The notes beneath the pieces were generated by a model. The model saw only the letters and a program-made list of their open reading frames with translations. It did no database searches and was not told the origin of the DNA. A stretch of DNA of 48,369 bases from Desulfuromonadales bacterium (lineage in GTDB: Bacteria > Desulfobacterota > Desulfuromonadia > Geobacterales > Pseudopelobacteraceae): contig DUZS01000029.1 in NCBI GenBank assembly GCA_013349405.1, positions 1-48,369 of the forward strand, written 5' to 3'. The position numbers were made by a program, and so were the translations under genes. This document shows positions 8,102 to 17,505 of the stretch, in pieces (the stretch's first letter is position 1; the number at the start of each line of letters is the position of its first letter).

Positions 8102-9295
8102 TCAACCCAAAATTACCAGTTCATCACTTGTGTGGGTAAGGCGCTTGAGGCCTTCATTACTCAGATAAAAGGTATTTTCGATGCCTATGGCTCCCTCGCC
8201 GGGAAAGACAACCTTCGGCTCAAAAGCGAACACCATGCCAACGTCCAACGTCATCTGATCATACCCTCTGGCTATAAACGGGTACTCGTCAAGTTCCACC
8301 CCGAGACCGTGACCGATAAATGAAACCTGTGCCCCTTTTGCCCCCATGAAGCTGTCAATATACCCCATTCCAACGGCACAACTGTGGCACATGGTATACA
8401 ACTCTCCCCAACTCAATCCGACTTCGGCTGTGTCAGTCATCACTGCCTGAACCTGCAGCATATCATCGTAGGCCCTCCGCAATCTATCAGACGGCGCTCC
8501 GACTGAAAACACCCTGGTCTGATCACAGAGGTACCCGTCGACACATCCGGCGATATCAACTATGACCGGTTCATTCGGTTCAATACGCTTCAATCCGACG
8601 CCCTGGCCAAAAGAAGGGTTCAGTCCCATCCCTCCAAGCGGTGCATCCATGTATGCCGGCACGGCACTATCAGTCCCGGAAAACACCTGGCCGTAGCAGA
8701 CATCTGTATTAAAGCCACGCATTCGTATCAGCCCCTGGTGACCGGCTTTACGGAGCGTGTATTCAAGCTCGGCGGCGACATCGAGATCGGTCATACCGAC
8801 GGCAATAATCTCGCGGGCGCGGCGATATACCAGGTCAAGCTGATCGGCAGCGTCCTTCATAAGATGAATCTCGTAATGAGATTTTATCATCCTGACTTTT
8901 CGTATCAGAGGCGTTGCATCAGAGAAAACAGCCCCCGGATAGAGCGCTCGATACCGTTCAAAAAAATTTACCGGCAGGACATCCAATTCCAGCCCGATAC
9001 GTTTCGGTTCACAATATCCATACTCAGCCAGAATTTTTGGCATATCCTTCAATGAAGTGAAGGGAATGACCTCCTTAAGGCCGGATTCCATACGGGCTCG
9101 CGCCGCATCTTTGCGCACCATGTACAGAGGCTGACCTGACGCCGGAATATACAGATTTCCACTCTGAACGGTACCGGTAAAATAAAACAGATCCGCATTT
9201 TGCACTATGATGACGGCGTCCAGCGATGCGGACGCCATATATTCCTGAAGTTTACTGCAGCGATATTCCAGTTCAGTAGCAGGAGTCAGACGCAT
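8102..9295 (-). CDS. M24 family Xaa-Pro aminopeptidase
   Basis: 397 residues. Residues ~1-130 are the creatinase-type N-terminal domain; the rest is the pita-bread fold. All five metal ligands of M24 prolidases are visible: Asp in VDIAG, Asp in CDQTRVF, His in FIGHGLG, Glu in FEPKVVFP and Glu in IGIENTF. It should release N-terminal residues before proline, or split Xaa-Pro dipeptides, in the cytoplasm. The start at 9295 has GAGG upstream. Divergent from the dCMP deaminase operon. PepP versus PepQ subtype is not resolved. Confidence 0.88.
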   Translation of the reverse strand: MRLTPATELEYRCSKLQEYMASASLDAVIIVQNADLFYFTGTVQSGNLYIPASGQPLYMVRKDAARARMESGLKEVIPFTSLKDMPKILAEYGYCEPKRIGLELDVLPVNFFERYRALYPGAVFSDATPLIRKVRMIKSHYEIHLMKDAADQLDLVYRRAREIIAVGMTDLDVAAELEYTLRKAGHQGLIRMRGFNTDVCYGQVFSGTDSAVPAYMDAPLGGMGLNPSFGQGVGLKRIEPNEPVIVDIAGCVDGYLCDQTRVFSVGAPSDRLRRAYDDMLQVQAVMTDTAEVGLSWGELYTMCHSCAVGMGYIDSFMGAKGAQVSFIGHGLGVELDEYPFIARGYDQMTLDVGMVFAFEPKVVFPGEGAIGIENTFYLSNEGLKRLTHTSDELVILG

Positions 9296-9375
9296 GTTTG
9301 TATCCTCTTTTCCTGATTAATAAAAATTTTACATGGGTGATTATAATCAAGATTACTCAGTATGCAAGCAAAGGG

Positions 9376-9404
9376 TTGACAATCAATCACTCCATTTTAT
9401 TTAT
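9376..9404 (+). promoter_or_regulatory. Candidate promoter of the dCMP deaminase-nrdR-rib operon
   Basis: A perfect TTGACA at 9376-9381, 17 bp spacer, then a weak ATTTAT -10 (9399-9404). It lies 70 bp before the first gene. Confidence 0.35.
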
Positions 9405-9475
9405 CAATATTGACCTGACAGACAGAGTAAGATACTTTACCGTTCAGATTTTCTGAAGAAGGGGAGAACTGATAT

Positions 9476-9943
9476 ATGCAACGCCCATCCTGGGACCAGT
9501 ATTTCATGGACATCACCCGCCTCGTTGCGACCCGGTCCTCCTGTTTACGCCGACAGGTAGGAGCACTGCTGGTCAAGGATCGTAATATTCTTGCCACAGG
9601 CTATAATGGCGTCCCGACAGGGATTAGCCATTGTGAAGTGGCCGGCTGCCTGCGTGAGCGGCTTAACGTGCCCTCCGGCGAACGGCATGAACTTTGCCGT
9701 GGTCTCCACGCCGAACAGAATGCCATCATACAGGCCGCCAAACACGGCACCAACATCGATGGGGCTACTCTGTACTGCACCACCATGCCATGCATTATCT
9801 GTACAAAAATGATTATCAACGCCGGAATAAGCAGGGTAATCTACGGCGCTGGATATGCCGATGAACTGGCCCGTGAAATGATTGCAGAAAGCGGCATCAC
9901 CATCTGCAATTTTGCCCCGGAAAGCGCCGGGCATTCTGCATGA
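9476..9943 (+). CDS. Deoxycytidylate (dCMP) deaminase
   Basis: 155 residues. Zinc deaminase motifs HAEQN (proton-shuttle Glu) and PCIIC are present, plus Cys/His residues in the insert ([21 protein letters not shown]) typical of the ComEB/dCMP deaminase group. It converts dCMP to dUMP for dTTP synthesis. Its stop overlaps the nrdR start by four bases (ATGA), pairing nucleotide supply with the ribonucleotide reductase regulator. Confidence 0.9.
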   Translation: MQRPSWDQYFMDITRLVATRSSCLRRQVGALLVKDRNILATGYNGVPTGISHCEVAGCLRERLNVPSGERHELCRGLHAEQNAIIQAAKHGTNIDGATLYCTTMPCIICTKMIINAGISRVIYGAGYADELAREMIAESGITICNFAPESAGHSA

Positions 9944-10392
9944 AATGTCCTTTCTGCAACAATCTCGACAGCAAGGTAGTCGACTCACGGCCCGACAAAG
10001 GTGGTTCGGCCATCAGGCGTCGGCGTGAATGTGAACAGTGCGGCAAGCGTTTTACCACCTACGAACGGATTGAAGAGATGCTGCCGCAGGTGTGCAAAAA
10101 GGATGGCCGCCGTGAACCGTTTGATCGCTTTAAAATAATTAACGGCATTGTCAAGGCGTGCGAAAAACGACCTATTTCCAAATCCGACATCGAACTGCTG
10201 GTTGACCGCCTTGAAACACGCCTTCAGGAATCAACCGAGCGGGAAATTTCAACGACGACCATCGGCGAATGGGTTATGAAAGAGTTGCACGGCATGGACG
10301 AGGTCGCCTATGTCCGTTTCGCCTCCGTCTACCGCTCATTCAGGGATATCAGTGAATTCATGCAGGAGTTGCAGGAGCTACTAAAAAAATGA
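9940..10392 (+). CDS. nrdR: Transcriptional repressor NrdR
   Basis: 150 residues, standard length. N-terminal zinc ribbon CPFC...CEQC (residues 3-6 and 31-34) followed by GKRFTTYER, then the ATP-cone domain ([16 protein letters not shown]...). NrdR senses ATP/dATP and represses ribonucleotide reductase genes. Coupled to both neighbours by 4 bp overlaps, an arrangement common upstream of ribD in deltaproteobacteria. Confidence 0.97.
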   Translation: MKCPFCNNLDSKVVDSRPDKGGSAIRRRRECEQCGKRFTTYERIEEMLPQVCKKDGRREPFDRFKIINGIVKACEKRPISKSDIELLVDRLETRLQESTEREISTTTIGEWVMKELHGMDEVAYVRFASVYRSFRDISEFMQELQELLKK

Positions 10393-11492
10393 CCGCCGAC
10401 ACGAAACAGATGAAACGCGCCCTGACTCTTGCCCGCAAGGGCATTGGCAAGACCTCGCCCAATCCGGCGGTAGGCTGTGTGATCGTTAAGCACGGAACTG
10501 TTGTTGGTGAAGGGTGGCATAAAAAAGCCGGCGGGCCACATGCGGAAGTTCACGCTCTTGAAATGGCCGGAGACGCCGCACGCGATGCTGATGTCTACGT
10601 GACGTTGGAACCGTGCTGCCACTCCGGCAAAACACCTCCTTGCAGTGAAGCACTCATCAAAGCCGGTGTCAGGCGGATTTTCGCCGGAATGCGCGACCCG
10701 AACCCTCACGTGAATGGTGGCGGACTTGCCGCGCTTGAAGCGGCCGGCATTGAAACATCGAGCGGAATGCTCGAAGAAGAGTGCCGCGCCATCAACCTGC
10801 CGTTCATCAAGTACGTAACAACCGGTATGCCCTACGTAACCTACAAGTGCGCCATGACACTGGACGGAAACATCGCCACTCTTACCGGAGAATCGCGCTG
10901 GATAAGCTGTGAGGAATCCCGAAAGCAGGTACACCTGATGCGTTCCCGCATGGATGCCGTCATGGTGGGAGTTGACACGATTATTGCTGACAATCCTCAA
11001 CTGACGGTACGACATGTCCGGGGGAAAGATCCGTTACGGATTATTGTAGACACGCGGCTGCGAACACCCAAGACCGTTACTATTCTCAACGGGGAGCTTT
11101 CAACCAGAACTATCATTGCCACTTCGGAAATTGATACTGTTATACATCGTCCGTATCTCGACCAGGGCGCAACCATTGTTGTCTGCGATGAATGTGATGG
11201 TCGTGTATCCATGCACGACCTGTTGCAGAAACTGGCGATAATGGGTGTACAATCCATTCTTCTAGAGGGGGGAAGCCGTTTGGCAGGCAGCATGCTGCAG
11301 CAGGGCGCGATTGATGAACTGGTTTTTTTCGTTGCACCAAAGATCATCGGCAGCAACGGTTTTTCCCCTTTCAATCTGCAGGGAATCACCAATATGACGC
11401 ATGCAATCAAATTGGACTTCACCGATATACGCCGCATCGGCTCAGATATTGTTGTAACTGCCCGCCCGGAGCGTTTATGTTTACCGGTTTGA
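10389..11492 (+). CDS. ribD: Riboflavin biosynthesis protein RibD (deaminase/reductase)
   Basis: 367 residues. The N-terminal deaminase domain has HAEVHAL and [11 protein letters not shown] zinc motifs; the C-terminal reductase domain begins near residue 147 ([16 protein letters not shown]) and contains [16 protein letters not shown] and [11 protein letters not shown]. It performs the second and third steps from GTP to riboflavin. Overlaps nrdR by 4 bp and ribE by 16 bp, so translation is probably coupled. Confidence 0.97.
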   Translation: MTADTKQMKRALTLARKGIGKTSPNPAVGCVIVKHGTVVGEGWHKKAGGPHAEVHALEMAGDAARDADVYVTLEPCCHSGKTPPCSEALIKAGVRRIFAGMRDPNPHVNGGGLAALEAAGIETSSGMLEEECRAINLPFIKYVTTGMPYVTYKCAMTLDGNIATLTGESRWISCEESRKQVHLMRSRMDAVMVGVDTIIADNPQLTVRHVRGKDPLRIIVDTRLRTPKTVTILNGELSTRTIIATSEIDTVIHRPYLDQGATIVVCDECDGRVSMHDLLQKLAIMGVQSILLEGGSRLAGSMLQQGAIDELVFFVAPKIIGSNGFSPFNLQGITNMTHAIKLDFTDIRRIGSDIVVTARPERLCLPV

Positions 11493-12118
11493 TCGAAACT
11501 GTCGGCAAGGTAACGGCCTGCGAACGACGCGGCGCGGCAGCGGTTTTGACTGTTACCTCCGCCCTGCCGGCAGCGGAGATTGCCATCGGTGATTCGGTGG
11601 CGGTTAATGGCGCCTGTCTGACGGTGACCGCAAAGCGTGAAGCCGCCCTTACTTTCGACGTTTCGCCGGAGTCATTGACTGCCACTACGATCGGCAGACT
11701 GAGAGGTGGAGAGAGCGTTAACCTGGAGCGCGCGTTGCGACTTGGCGACAGAATGGGCGGGCACATTGTAACCGGGCATATAGATTGTGTCGGTAAACTC
11801 TTCAGGACCAGAGAAACATCCGGTAACCTGGTTCTTGAGTTCACGCTTCCCGCCGGCTATGACCATTATCTGATACACAAAGGCTCCGTTGCGATTAACG
11901 GCATCAGCCTTACGGTTAATACCGTCATGTCAGACGGTTTTGCCGTCAACATTATACCGCTTACCCAGACATCAACGACATTGAACACATTGAAGATCGG
12001 GGATGATGTTAATATCGAGACTGATATTATCGGGAAATATGTAGAACGACTGGCGTCTCCCTGGAAATCCGGCAATAGTTTGACTATGAAAACGCTTGCA
12101 GAGAATGGCTTTATTTAA
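11477..12118 (+). CDS. ribE: Riboflavin synthase alpha subunit
   Basis: 213 residues with the internal duplication of the family: [10 protein letters not shown] at the N-terminus and the second lumazine-binding repeat opening [13 protein letters not shown] around residue 95. Catalyses dismutation of two 6,7-dimethyl-8-ribityllumazine molecules to riboflavin. Begins inside the end of ribD. Confidence 0.96.
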   Translation: MFTGLIETVGKVTACERRGAAAVLTVTSALPAAEIAIGDSVAVNGACLTVTAKREAALTFDVSPESLTATTIGRLRGGESVNLERALRLGDRMGGHIVTGHIDCVGKLFRTRETSGNLVLEFTLPAGYDHYLIHKGSVAINGISLTVNTVMSDGFAVNIIPLTQTSTTLNTLKIGDDVNIETDIIGKYVERLASPWKSGNSLTMKTLAENGFI

Positions 12119-12138
12119 AACAGGAAAGGAACAGAGAT

Positions 12139-13344
12139 ATGTCCATAGCATCTATTGAAGAAGCAATAGAAGACATCAAACGGGGAAAGATGGTCATCCT
12201 TGTTGATGATGAAGATCGAGAAAATGAAGGAGATCTCACTCTAGCCGCCGAGGCGGCGACTCCGGAAAATATCAATTTCATGGCCAGGTACGGTCGTGGA
12301 CTGATCTGTCTTACGCTGACACCGGAAAAATGTGATGATTTGGGCTTGCGGCCGATGGTGCGTGACAATACGTCCCCCTTTGAAACCGCTTTCACCATAT
12401 CCATAGAAGCGAAGCATGGCGTTACCACCGGTATTTCTGCCGCAGACCGTGCCCTCACGATTGTGACCGCTGTCGCCGACGGCGCCAGCCCCAAAGACCT
12501 GGTCAGTCCCGGTCATATTTTCCCGCTGAGGGCCCGCAAGGGTGGTGTGCTCGTGCGCCTTGGCCAGACGGAAGGTTCCGTTGATCTTGCTCGACTCGCC
12601 GGCCTGAAGCCGGCCGGAGTCATCTGTGAAATCATGAATGACGATGGCACCATGGCCCGTATGCCGGAACTGAAAGTCTTCGCGAGAGAGCATAATATAA
12701 AAATCTGCACCATTGCCGATCTGGTGGCCTACCGCCTCAAAAACGAACGACTGGTCCGTACCGTTGCTGAAGCGCGTCTCCCCTCATCTTTCGGCGGTGA
12801 ATGGCGTGCCATCGGCTTTGAAAATGATATTGACAAGCTTGAACATATCGCACTGGTAAAGGGGGAATTAAAAAAAGATCAGCCGATTCTGGTCCGTGTG
12901 CACTCGGAGTGCCTGACCGGGGACGTGCTTGGCAGTCAGCGCTGTGACTGCGGAGAACAACTTCATCATGCCATGAGGCAGATCGCGGCAGAAGGGTGCG
13001 GAGTGATACTGTATATGCGCCAGGAAGGGCGTGGTATCGGCCTGGTCAACAAGTTGAAAGCGTATGAATTGCAGGATCAAGGGCGTGATACCGTAGAAGC
13101 CAACCTGGAGCTCGGCTTCAAGGCCGATCTGCGTGAATACGGCCTTGGAGCACAAATCCTGCTGTCTCTCGGTATCACAAAAATTCGTCTACTGACTAAT
13201 AATCCCAAAAAACTTGTCGGACTGCAAGGCTACGGCATTGATATTATTGAGCGGGTTTCTATTGAAACGGAACCAACCGACTGCAACAGGGATTATCTTG
13301 AGACAAAACGTGAAAAAATGGGCCATCTGTTGGGAAACCTGTAG
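12139..13344 (+). CDS. ribBA: Bifunctional DHBP synthase / GTP cyclohydrolase II
   Basis: 401 residues. Residues ~1-200 are 3,4-dihydroxy-2-butanone-4-phosphate synthase ([12 protein letters not shown] acidic loop, [13 protein letters not shown]). Residues ~205-400 are GTP cyclohydrolase II, with zinc site [15 protein letters not shown] and RQEGRGIGL. It supplies both branches of the riboflavin pathway. The lumazine synthase gene ribH, which often follows in relatives, is absent here; queH follows directly. Confidence 0.97.
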   Translation: MSIASIEEAIEDIKRGKMVILVDDEDRENEGDLTLAAEAATPENINFMARYGRGLICLTLTPEKCDDLGLRPMVRDNTSPFETAFTISIEAKHGVTTGISAADRALTIVTAVADGASPKDLVSPGHIFPLRARKGGVLVRLGQTEGSVDLARLAGLKPAGVICEIMNDDGTMARMPELKVFAREHNIKICTIADLVAYRLKNERLVRTVAEARLPSSFGGEWRAIGFENDIDKLEHIALVKGELKKDQPILVRVHSECLTGDVLGSQRCDCGEQLHHAMRQIAAEGCGVILYMRQEGRGIGLVNKLKAYELQDQGRDTVEANLELGFKADLREYGLGAQILLSLGITKIRLLTNNPKKLVGLQGYGIDIIERVSIETEPTDCNRDYLETKREKMGHLLGNL

Positions 13345-13892
13345 TGAACATTCTTCTGCACATCTGCTGCGGCCCCTGTGCCATTTTTCCGCTCCAGCAG
13401 CTACGGGCAGCGGGACACCGTGTAACCGGCTATTTCTATAACCACAATATTCACCCGTATCAGGAGTATGCCAGGCGAAGGGATGCTGCGATTCAAATGG
13501 CAGAGCAGCAAGAGATGCCGCTGATTATGCGTGATGACTATGATCTTGAAGGTTTTCTGCAGCATGTTGCCGCCAGGCCGGGCAGTCGCTGCAGTTACTG
13601 TTATGCCTCGCGACTGAGGGCAACCTCGCAGGCCGCGGCTGACGGGGGTTTTGATGCGTTTACGGTAGCGCTGCTCTACAGCCGGTATCAGAAACATGAT
13701 GAGATACGAACTCTCGGCAATCAGCTCGGCAAAGAATTTGGCGTACCGTTTTACTATCAGGATTTTCGTTCAGGATGGCAGGAGGGAATTCGGCTTTCGA
13801 AGGAGATGGGACTCTACCGCCAGCAGTACTGCGGCTGTATCTACAGTGAGAAGGAACGTTATCTGCCAAGGATTAAAGAGTCAAATTTATAG
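13344..13892 (+). CDS. queH: Epoxyqueuosine reductase QueH (DUF208)
   Basis: 182 residues starting at a GTG whose first base is the last base of the ribBA stop (TAGTG). Signature cysteine motifs are ICCGPC near the N-terminus, CSYCYASRL at ~80 and QYCGCIYSE near the end, typical of the Fe-S enzyme QueH that reduces epoxyqueuosine to queuosine in tRNA. Co-transcription with rib genes is implied by the overlap; the enzyme family contains a [4Fe-4S] cluster and needs a reductant. The transcript ends at a strong terminator. Confidence 0.9.
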   Translation: MNILLHICCGPCAIFPLQQLRAAGHRVTGYFYNHNIHPYQEYARRRDAAIQMAEQQEMPLIMRDDYDLEGFLQHVAARPGSRCSYCYASRLRATSQAAADGGFDAFTVALLYSRYQKHDEIRTLGNQLGKEFGVPFYYQDFRSGWQEGIRLSKEMGLYRQQYCGCIYSEKERYLPRIKESNL

Positions 13893-13909
13893 TGTTGCAA
13901 AAGAGACTG

Positions 13910-13953
13910 CCGTAACAAAAAAGCCCGTGCTGCCACGGGCTTTTTTGTTACGG
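13910..13953. terminator. Bidirectional intrinsic terminator between queH and ferredoxin
   Basis: 20 bp perfect stem (CCGTAACAAAAAAGCCCGTG on the left arm) with CTGC loop. Runs of six A and six T inside the arms give a U-tract on either strand, so it serves both convergent genes. Confidence 0.95.
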
Positions 13954-13968
13954 TGCGATCAAAGTCAA

Positions 13969-14136
13969 TTAAGCATGGATAGCACTTACGGGGCATGTAT
14001 CAACACATGCTCCGCAGTCGATACAGGTATCGGCATCGATAGCACGCTTATCACCCTGTTCGCTGATAGCATTAACGGGACAGGAATCTTCACATGCTGC
14101 ACAATTTGTGCAATCATCAGTAATAGTATGAGCCAC
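13969..14136 (-). CDS. 2[4Fe-4S] ferredoxin
   Basis: 55 residues starting at GTG 14136, preceded by a strong GGAGG seven bases upstream. Two classical cluster motifs are present: CTNCAACEDSCP (residues 9-20) and CIDCGACVDTCP (38-49). This is a clostridial-type low-potential electron carrier in the cytoplasm. It is a single gene, convergent with queH. In this group such ferredoxins link oxidoreductases such as pyruvate:ferredoxin oxidoreductase. Confidence 0.95.
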   Translation of the reverse strand: MAHTITDDCTNCAACEDSCPVNAISEQGDKRAIDADTCIDCGACVDTCPVSAIHA

Positions 14137-14257
14137 AATTTCACCTCCTTGTTAGATTAGCTTACCTGACGGAAAGCGGTGTGTGATGTACCATACCGGT
14201 TTTTAAATGTCCAGCAAAGAAATTTCTTCGCAAAAAAATCTTTACAACATAATTATA

Positions 14258-14286
14258 TTGAAATCATTTCGAGTTCCCTGTATATA
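14258..14286 (+). promoter_or_regulatory. Candidate promoter of ackA
   Basis: TTGAAA (14258-14263), 17 bp spacer, TATATA (14281-14286), in an AT-rich 246 bp gap. A ~90 nt leader follows before the ATG. Confidence 0.5.
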
Positions 14287-14382
14287 TAAAAAATGGTTAT
14301 ATTACAGATAGTTATTTTAGTTTTACTGTTATTTTTTTATTCATATTGAACCAAATTTCTGTTTTTACAAGGGGGGGAACAC

Positions 14383-15648
14383 ATGATTATCATGGCACTG
14401 AATTGCGGGAGTTCATCAGTTAAATACCAGCTGTTCGACTGGGCTAAAATGGAAGTTGTCGCGAAAGGCATGGTAGAACGTGTTATCGTCGGCGGATCGT
14501 ATATTGTGCATGAGGTTCCCGGATGTGAAAACTATCATATGGAACTTGACTGCGCTAATCACCAGGAAGCAATTGATCTTGTCATTAAAACGGTGACTGA
14601 TGAGATTCATGGCGTTCTGAAAAGTGTCCACGAGATAAATGCCGTTGGCCATAGAGTTGTGCATGGGGGCGAAAAATTCACCTGTTCCGTGCTGATAGAC
14701 AAAAATGTGCTGGATGCCGTAAAAGAGGTGCAACACCTGGCTCCACTCCATAATCCGCCTAACATTGAAGGGATTGAGGCCGCCCAGGCCCTGATGCCGA
14801 CCGTCCCGCATATCGCCATTTTCGACACCGCTTTCCATCAGACAATGCCCGAGCACGCCTACATTTATCCCCTTCCCTACGAATGGTATGAGAAGAGCCA
14901 GGTTCGCCGTTACGGTTTTCACGGCACATCGCACCTCTATGTGTCAAAACGTGCCGCTGCTCTGCTCGGCAAAGATCCTAAGAATACCAACATTGTCACG
15001 ATGCACATCGGCAACGGGGTTTCCCACTGCGCCATTAAAAACGGTATTTCCGTCGATACGTCAATGGGGCTCACCCCGCTCGAAGGAGCAGTCATGGGTA
15101 CTCGCTGTGGTGATATAGACCCGGCTATTCCCGCATTCATGATGCAAAAAGATAATCTGTCCGCCAAGGAAATAGATAGTATCCTCAACAAAAAAAGCGG
15201 GGTACTGGGTATTACCGGCCGCTTTACCGACCGCCGTGATGTTATTGAGCATGCCAATGCCGGGGACAAACGCTGTAAGCTGTCGCTGGAGATTGAGGCG
15301 TATCGGCTGAAGAAATATATCGGAGCCTATATGGCTGCTGTTGGTAAACTTGATGCGGTTGTATTCACCGCCGGCGTAGGTGAAATGGGCGCTCTGATTC
15401 GCGAGAAAGCGATTGAAGGGCTTGATCACATCGGTATTATCCTCGATCGTGAGCGCAACAAGGGAGCCATGACCCGCAAACGGGAAACTCTGATTACAAC
15501 CGATGATTCCCCGGTAAAAGTATATGTTGTCCCGACCGATGAGGAGCTGGTGTTCACCGAAGATGTTGTCGGTATATTGAACGGCACCTACACCGATCAT
15601 ATGAATTTCGAATATTCGTTTGCAAAAGCAGATTTTGTCAGAAAATAA
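14383..15648 (+). CDS. ackA: Acetate kinase
   Basis: 421 residues. ASKHA-fold motifs: NCGSSSVKYQ at the N-terminus, GHRVVHGG, FDTAFHQTMP, FHGTSHLYVS, HIGNGVSHCAIKNG and DTSMGLTPLEG. Interconverts acetate plus ATP and acetyl phosphate, the route into acetyl-CoA together with phosphotransacetylase. The ribosome site is GGGGGG. ATG 14392 (MALNCGSS) is an alternative start. No pta is adjacent; the gene stands alone between its own promoter and terminator. Confidence 0.97.
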   Translation: MIIMALNCGSSSVKYQLFDWAKMEVVAKGMVERVIVGGSYIVHEVPGCENYHMELDCANHQEAIDLVIKTVTDEIHGVLKSVHEINAVGHRVVHGGEKFTCSVLIDKNVLDAVKEVQHLAPLHNPPNIEGIEAAQALMPTVPHIAIFDTAFHQTMPEHAYIYPLPYEWYEKSQVRRYGFHGTSHLYVSKRAAALLGKDPKNTNIVTMHIGNGVSHCAIKNGISVDTSMGLTPLEGAVMGTRCGDIDPAIPAFMMQKDNLSAKEIDSILNKKSGVLGITGRFTDRRDVIEHANAGDKRCKLSLEIEAYRLKKYIGAYMAAVGKLDAVVFTAGVGEMGALIREKAIEGLDHIGIILDRERNKGAMTRKRETLITTDDSPVKVYVVPTDEELVFTEDVVGILNGTYTDHMNFEYSFAKADFVRK

Positions 15649-15669
15649 CCTGACAGTTCATCTCGTTTG

Positions 15670-15708
15670 ACACACAAAAAACCGGCAATCTGCCGGTTTT
15701 TTGTGTGT
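15670..15708. terminator. Bidirectional intrinsic terminator between ackA and truD
   Basis: 18 bp perfect stem with core ACCGGCA/TGCCGGT, 3-nt loop, and A6/T6 tracts within the arms; works for both convergent genes. Confidence 0.95.
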
Positions 15709-15731
15709 GGTGTGCCATCTTGACACGAACT

Positions 15732-16943
15732 TCAAAACGTCTTCATCAACTCCCGGAGCAGTGAGGTCGCATACGAACCCTTCGGCAGTGAGAACTCAAC
15801 CGTCACAGCATCTTCTGAAATGCTCCAGGAAAGATCCCCGGCAGGAACCCGCATTAGCCTGCGCTCACCCTCCATGCGCAAACCACCAGGCAGATCAAAA
15901 AGGTGCAGATGTAATCCTGACTGTTCTAAAATATCCTGTTCAAGGACTCCAACAGCACCTTCAGGACGTTTCATCCTGCAGCCGAACATCGGTCCTGTTG
16001 CCGATATTTCAAATGCCGCAGCCCTCTCCTGTTCCGCAAGAGCATCCTCAACCAGAAAGCAGGCGCCATTGACATGTTTACCGGCAAGATCACCGACCAT
16101 TATTTCGTCAAGATGATTGATTCTGCATGCCACTGCCTGATCGAACAGGAATGATTGAGCGGCGGAAAGATACAGTTTCTTCATGCGGGGATGTACCGTC
16201 GAAAAAGCTTTTTCATATTCGCCCGGACGACTGCTCAGCCGTTGCAGAACATCCCGCTCGCTGCGGCAATGGCGCGGAAACATACGCAGCGCTTCGTGCA
16301 GTTCCCCCCGCTGATAGGAGTCAATTGCAGCTGACCATTCCTGGTCACGCACCGAATCCGGCTCGCCCATCAGGCGATCCACGCACTCCCGCCAATCCAG
16401 GCGCAGCATGGCCGCACCGATCAGATGGGAATTCCCCTGCGCACCATACCGCTGATAGCCGAAATAATTCGGCACACCACGCTTACTGAGTACATCCAGA
16501 ATTGTCGGCACCATCCGGGCAGCATCACCGGAAACGCCCCGAATGACAATACGAAAGTGATTTCCCCTGAGATGCCCCACTTTAAGTTTGTTGGTGTGGC
16601 GCGCTGCCGCAACGACTGTCACACCATCCAGAGTCAGATCAAGCGCCTTCTCCGGAGACAGTTTCTGAATAGAAATAGTCTGTCGGGTAACACCGACCGC
16701 ATCCTTCATGCCGGCATAACCGATATCCCGTTCCGGAATTTTTAAACTTTTTGAGATACGACTGATGGCCTCCAGTGTTGTTATGCCCCGTTTCTCAATG
16801 GTCAGATAACTGTGTTCACCGGAACCGCACGGAAGATAGGCAGGGATTTCCTCGACTAGAAAGTCCTCGGGGATTTCTTTTATTGTTCCGCCGATGCCGG
16901 GTATCTCAGCGGTCAGGTACGGGTGCATCAGTGCATCAATCAT
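15732..16943 (-). CDS. truD: tRNA pseudouridine(13) synthase TruD
   Basis: 403 residues. TruD hallmarks: DFLVEEIP near the N-terminus, the catalytic Asp in GYAGMKDAVGVTRQ, NHFRIVIRG, and the TruD-specific insertion between. It isomerises U13 of tRNA-Glu. Its start overlaps the trmL stop by four bases, forming a two-gene tRNA modification operon. The C-terminal LPKGSYATSLLREL is typical. Confidence 0.95.
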   Translation of the reverse strand: MIDALMHPYLTAEIPGIGGTIKEIPEDFLVEEIPAYLPCGSGEHSYLTIEKRGITTLEAISRISKSLKIPERDIGYAGMKDAVGVTRQTISIQKLSPEKALDLTLDGVTVVAAARHTNKLKVGHLRGNHFRIVIRGVSGDAARMVPTILDVLSKRGVPNYFGYQRYGAQGNSHLIGAAMLRLDWRECVDRLMGEPDSVRDQEWSAAIDSYQRGELHEALRMFPRHCRSERDVLQRLSSRPGEYEKAFSTVHPRMKKLYLSAAQSFLFDQAVACRINHLDEIMVGDLAGKHVNGACFLVEDALAEQERAAAFEISATGPMFGCRMKRPEGAVGVLEQDILEQSGLHLHLFDLPGGLRMEGERRLMRVPAGDLSWSISEDAVTVEFSLPKGSYATSLLRELMKTF

Positions 16944-17404
16944 CCGAGACCCCCGCTCTGCCGCAGCGCTTCATAGAGCACAATCCCGGCCGAGGTAGAA
17001 AGATTAAGGCTGCGCACTTTCTCCGACGGCATCGGAATGGTGAACGATGTCTCCGGATTGGCCCTGAGCAGCGCTTCCGGCAAACCTTTGGTCTCTTTCC
17101 CGAAGACAATATAATCTCCCGGCTGAAACCCGGCATCCAGATAACTCCGGGTAACCTTGGTACTCAGATAGAAGAACCTCCCGTCCCGGGCTTCTGCCTG
17201 AAGAGTCTCCAGATCCGGCCACCGCTGCAGGGCAACGAATTCCCAATAATCGAGTCCGGCACGTTTCAGGTAGCGGTCATCCAGGGAGAAACCGAGTTTT
17301 CCGACCAGGTGCAGGACTGTTCCGGTGGCAGCACACAAACGGGCAATGTTGCCGGTGTTGGGAGGTATTTCCGGTTCAATCAGAACAATGTTGAATGGTT
17401 TCAT
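16940..17404 (-). CDS. trmL: tRNA (cytidine(34)-2'-O)-methyltransferase TrmL
   Basis: About 154 residues with start ATG 17404 (MKPFNIVLIEPEIPPNTG), which fits the family; the 11 in-frame codons upstream are not conserved. SPOUT-knot motifs: NTGNIARLCAATG, IVFGKETKGLP and RSLNLSTSAGIVLYE. Methylates the wobble ribose of tRNA-Leu. Divergent from serA. Confidence 0.93.
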   Translation of the reverse strand: MKPFNIVLIEPEIPPNTGNIARLCAATGTVLHLVGKLGFSLDDRYLKRAGLDYWEFVALQRWPDLETLQAEARDGRFFYLSTKVTRSYLDAGFQPGDYIVFGKETKGLPEALLRANPETSFTIPMPSEKVRSLNLSTSAGIVLYEALRQSGGLG

Positions 17405-17439
17405 AGGGCAATGTATATCACCAAATGCCGCTGCCACGC

Positions 17440-17468
17440 TTGCATTTTTTTCTCTACAGGGCTATTGT
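17440..17468 (+). promoter_or_regulatory. Candidate promoter of serA-lgt
   Basis: TTGCAT (17440-17445), 17 bp spacer, TATTGT (17463-17468), 37 bp before the serA ATG. Confidence 0.4.
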
Positions 17469-17505
17469 GTCAAACTTAAAATCCATAGAACCCGGAGATT
17501 CGGTC

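Noticed and set aside
10329..11015. Minus-strand ORF (228 codons)
   Set aside because: Antisense to ribD, whose zinc motifs fix the coding strand.
14383..15648. Acetate kinase without pta as a special finding
   Set aside because: Separate location of pta is common enough; nothing else unusual.
16775..17479. Plus-strand ORF (234 codons)
   Set aside because: Antisense to truD/trmL; composition typical of a reverse-frame shadow.
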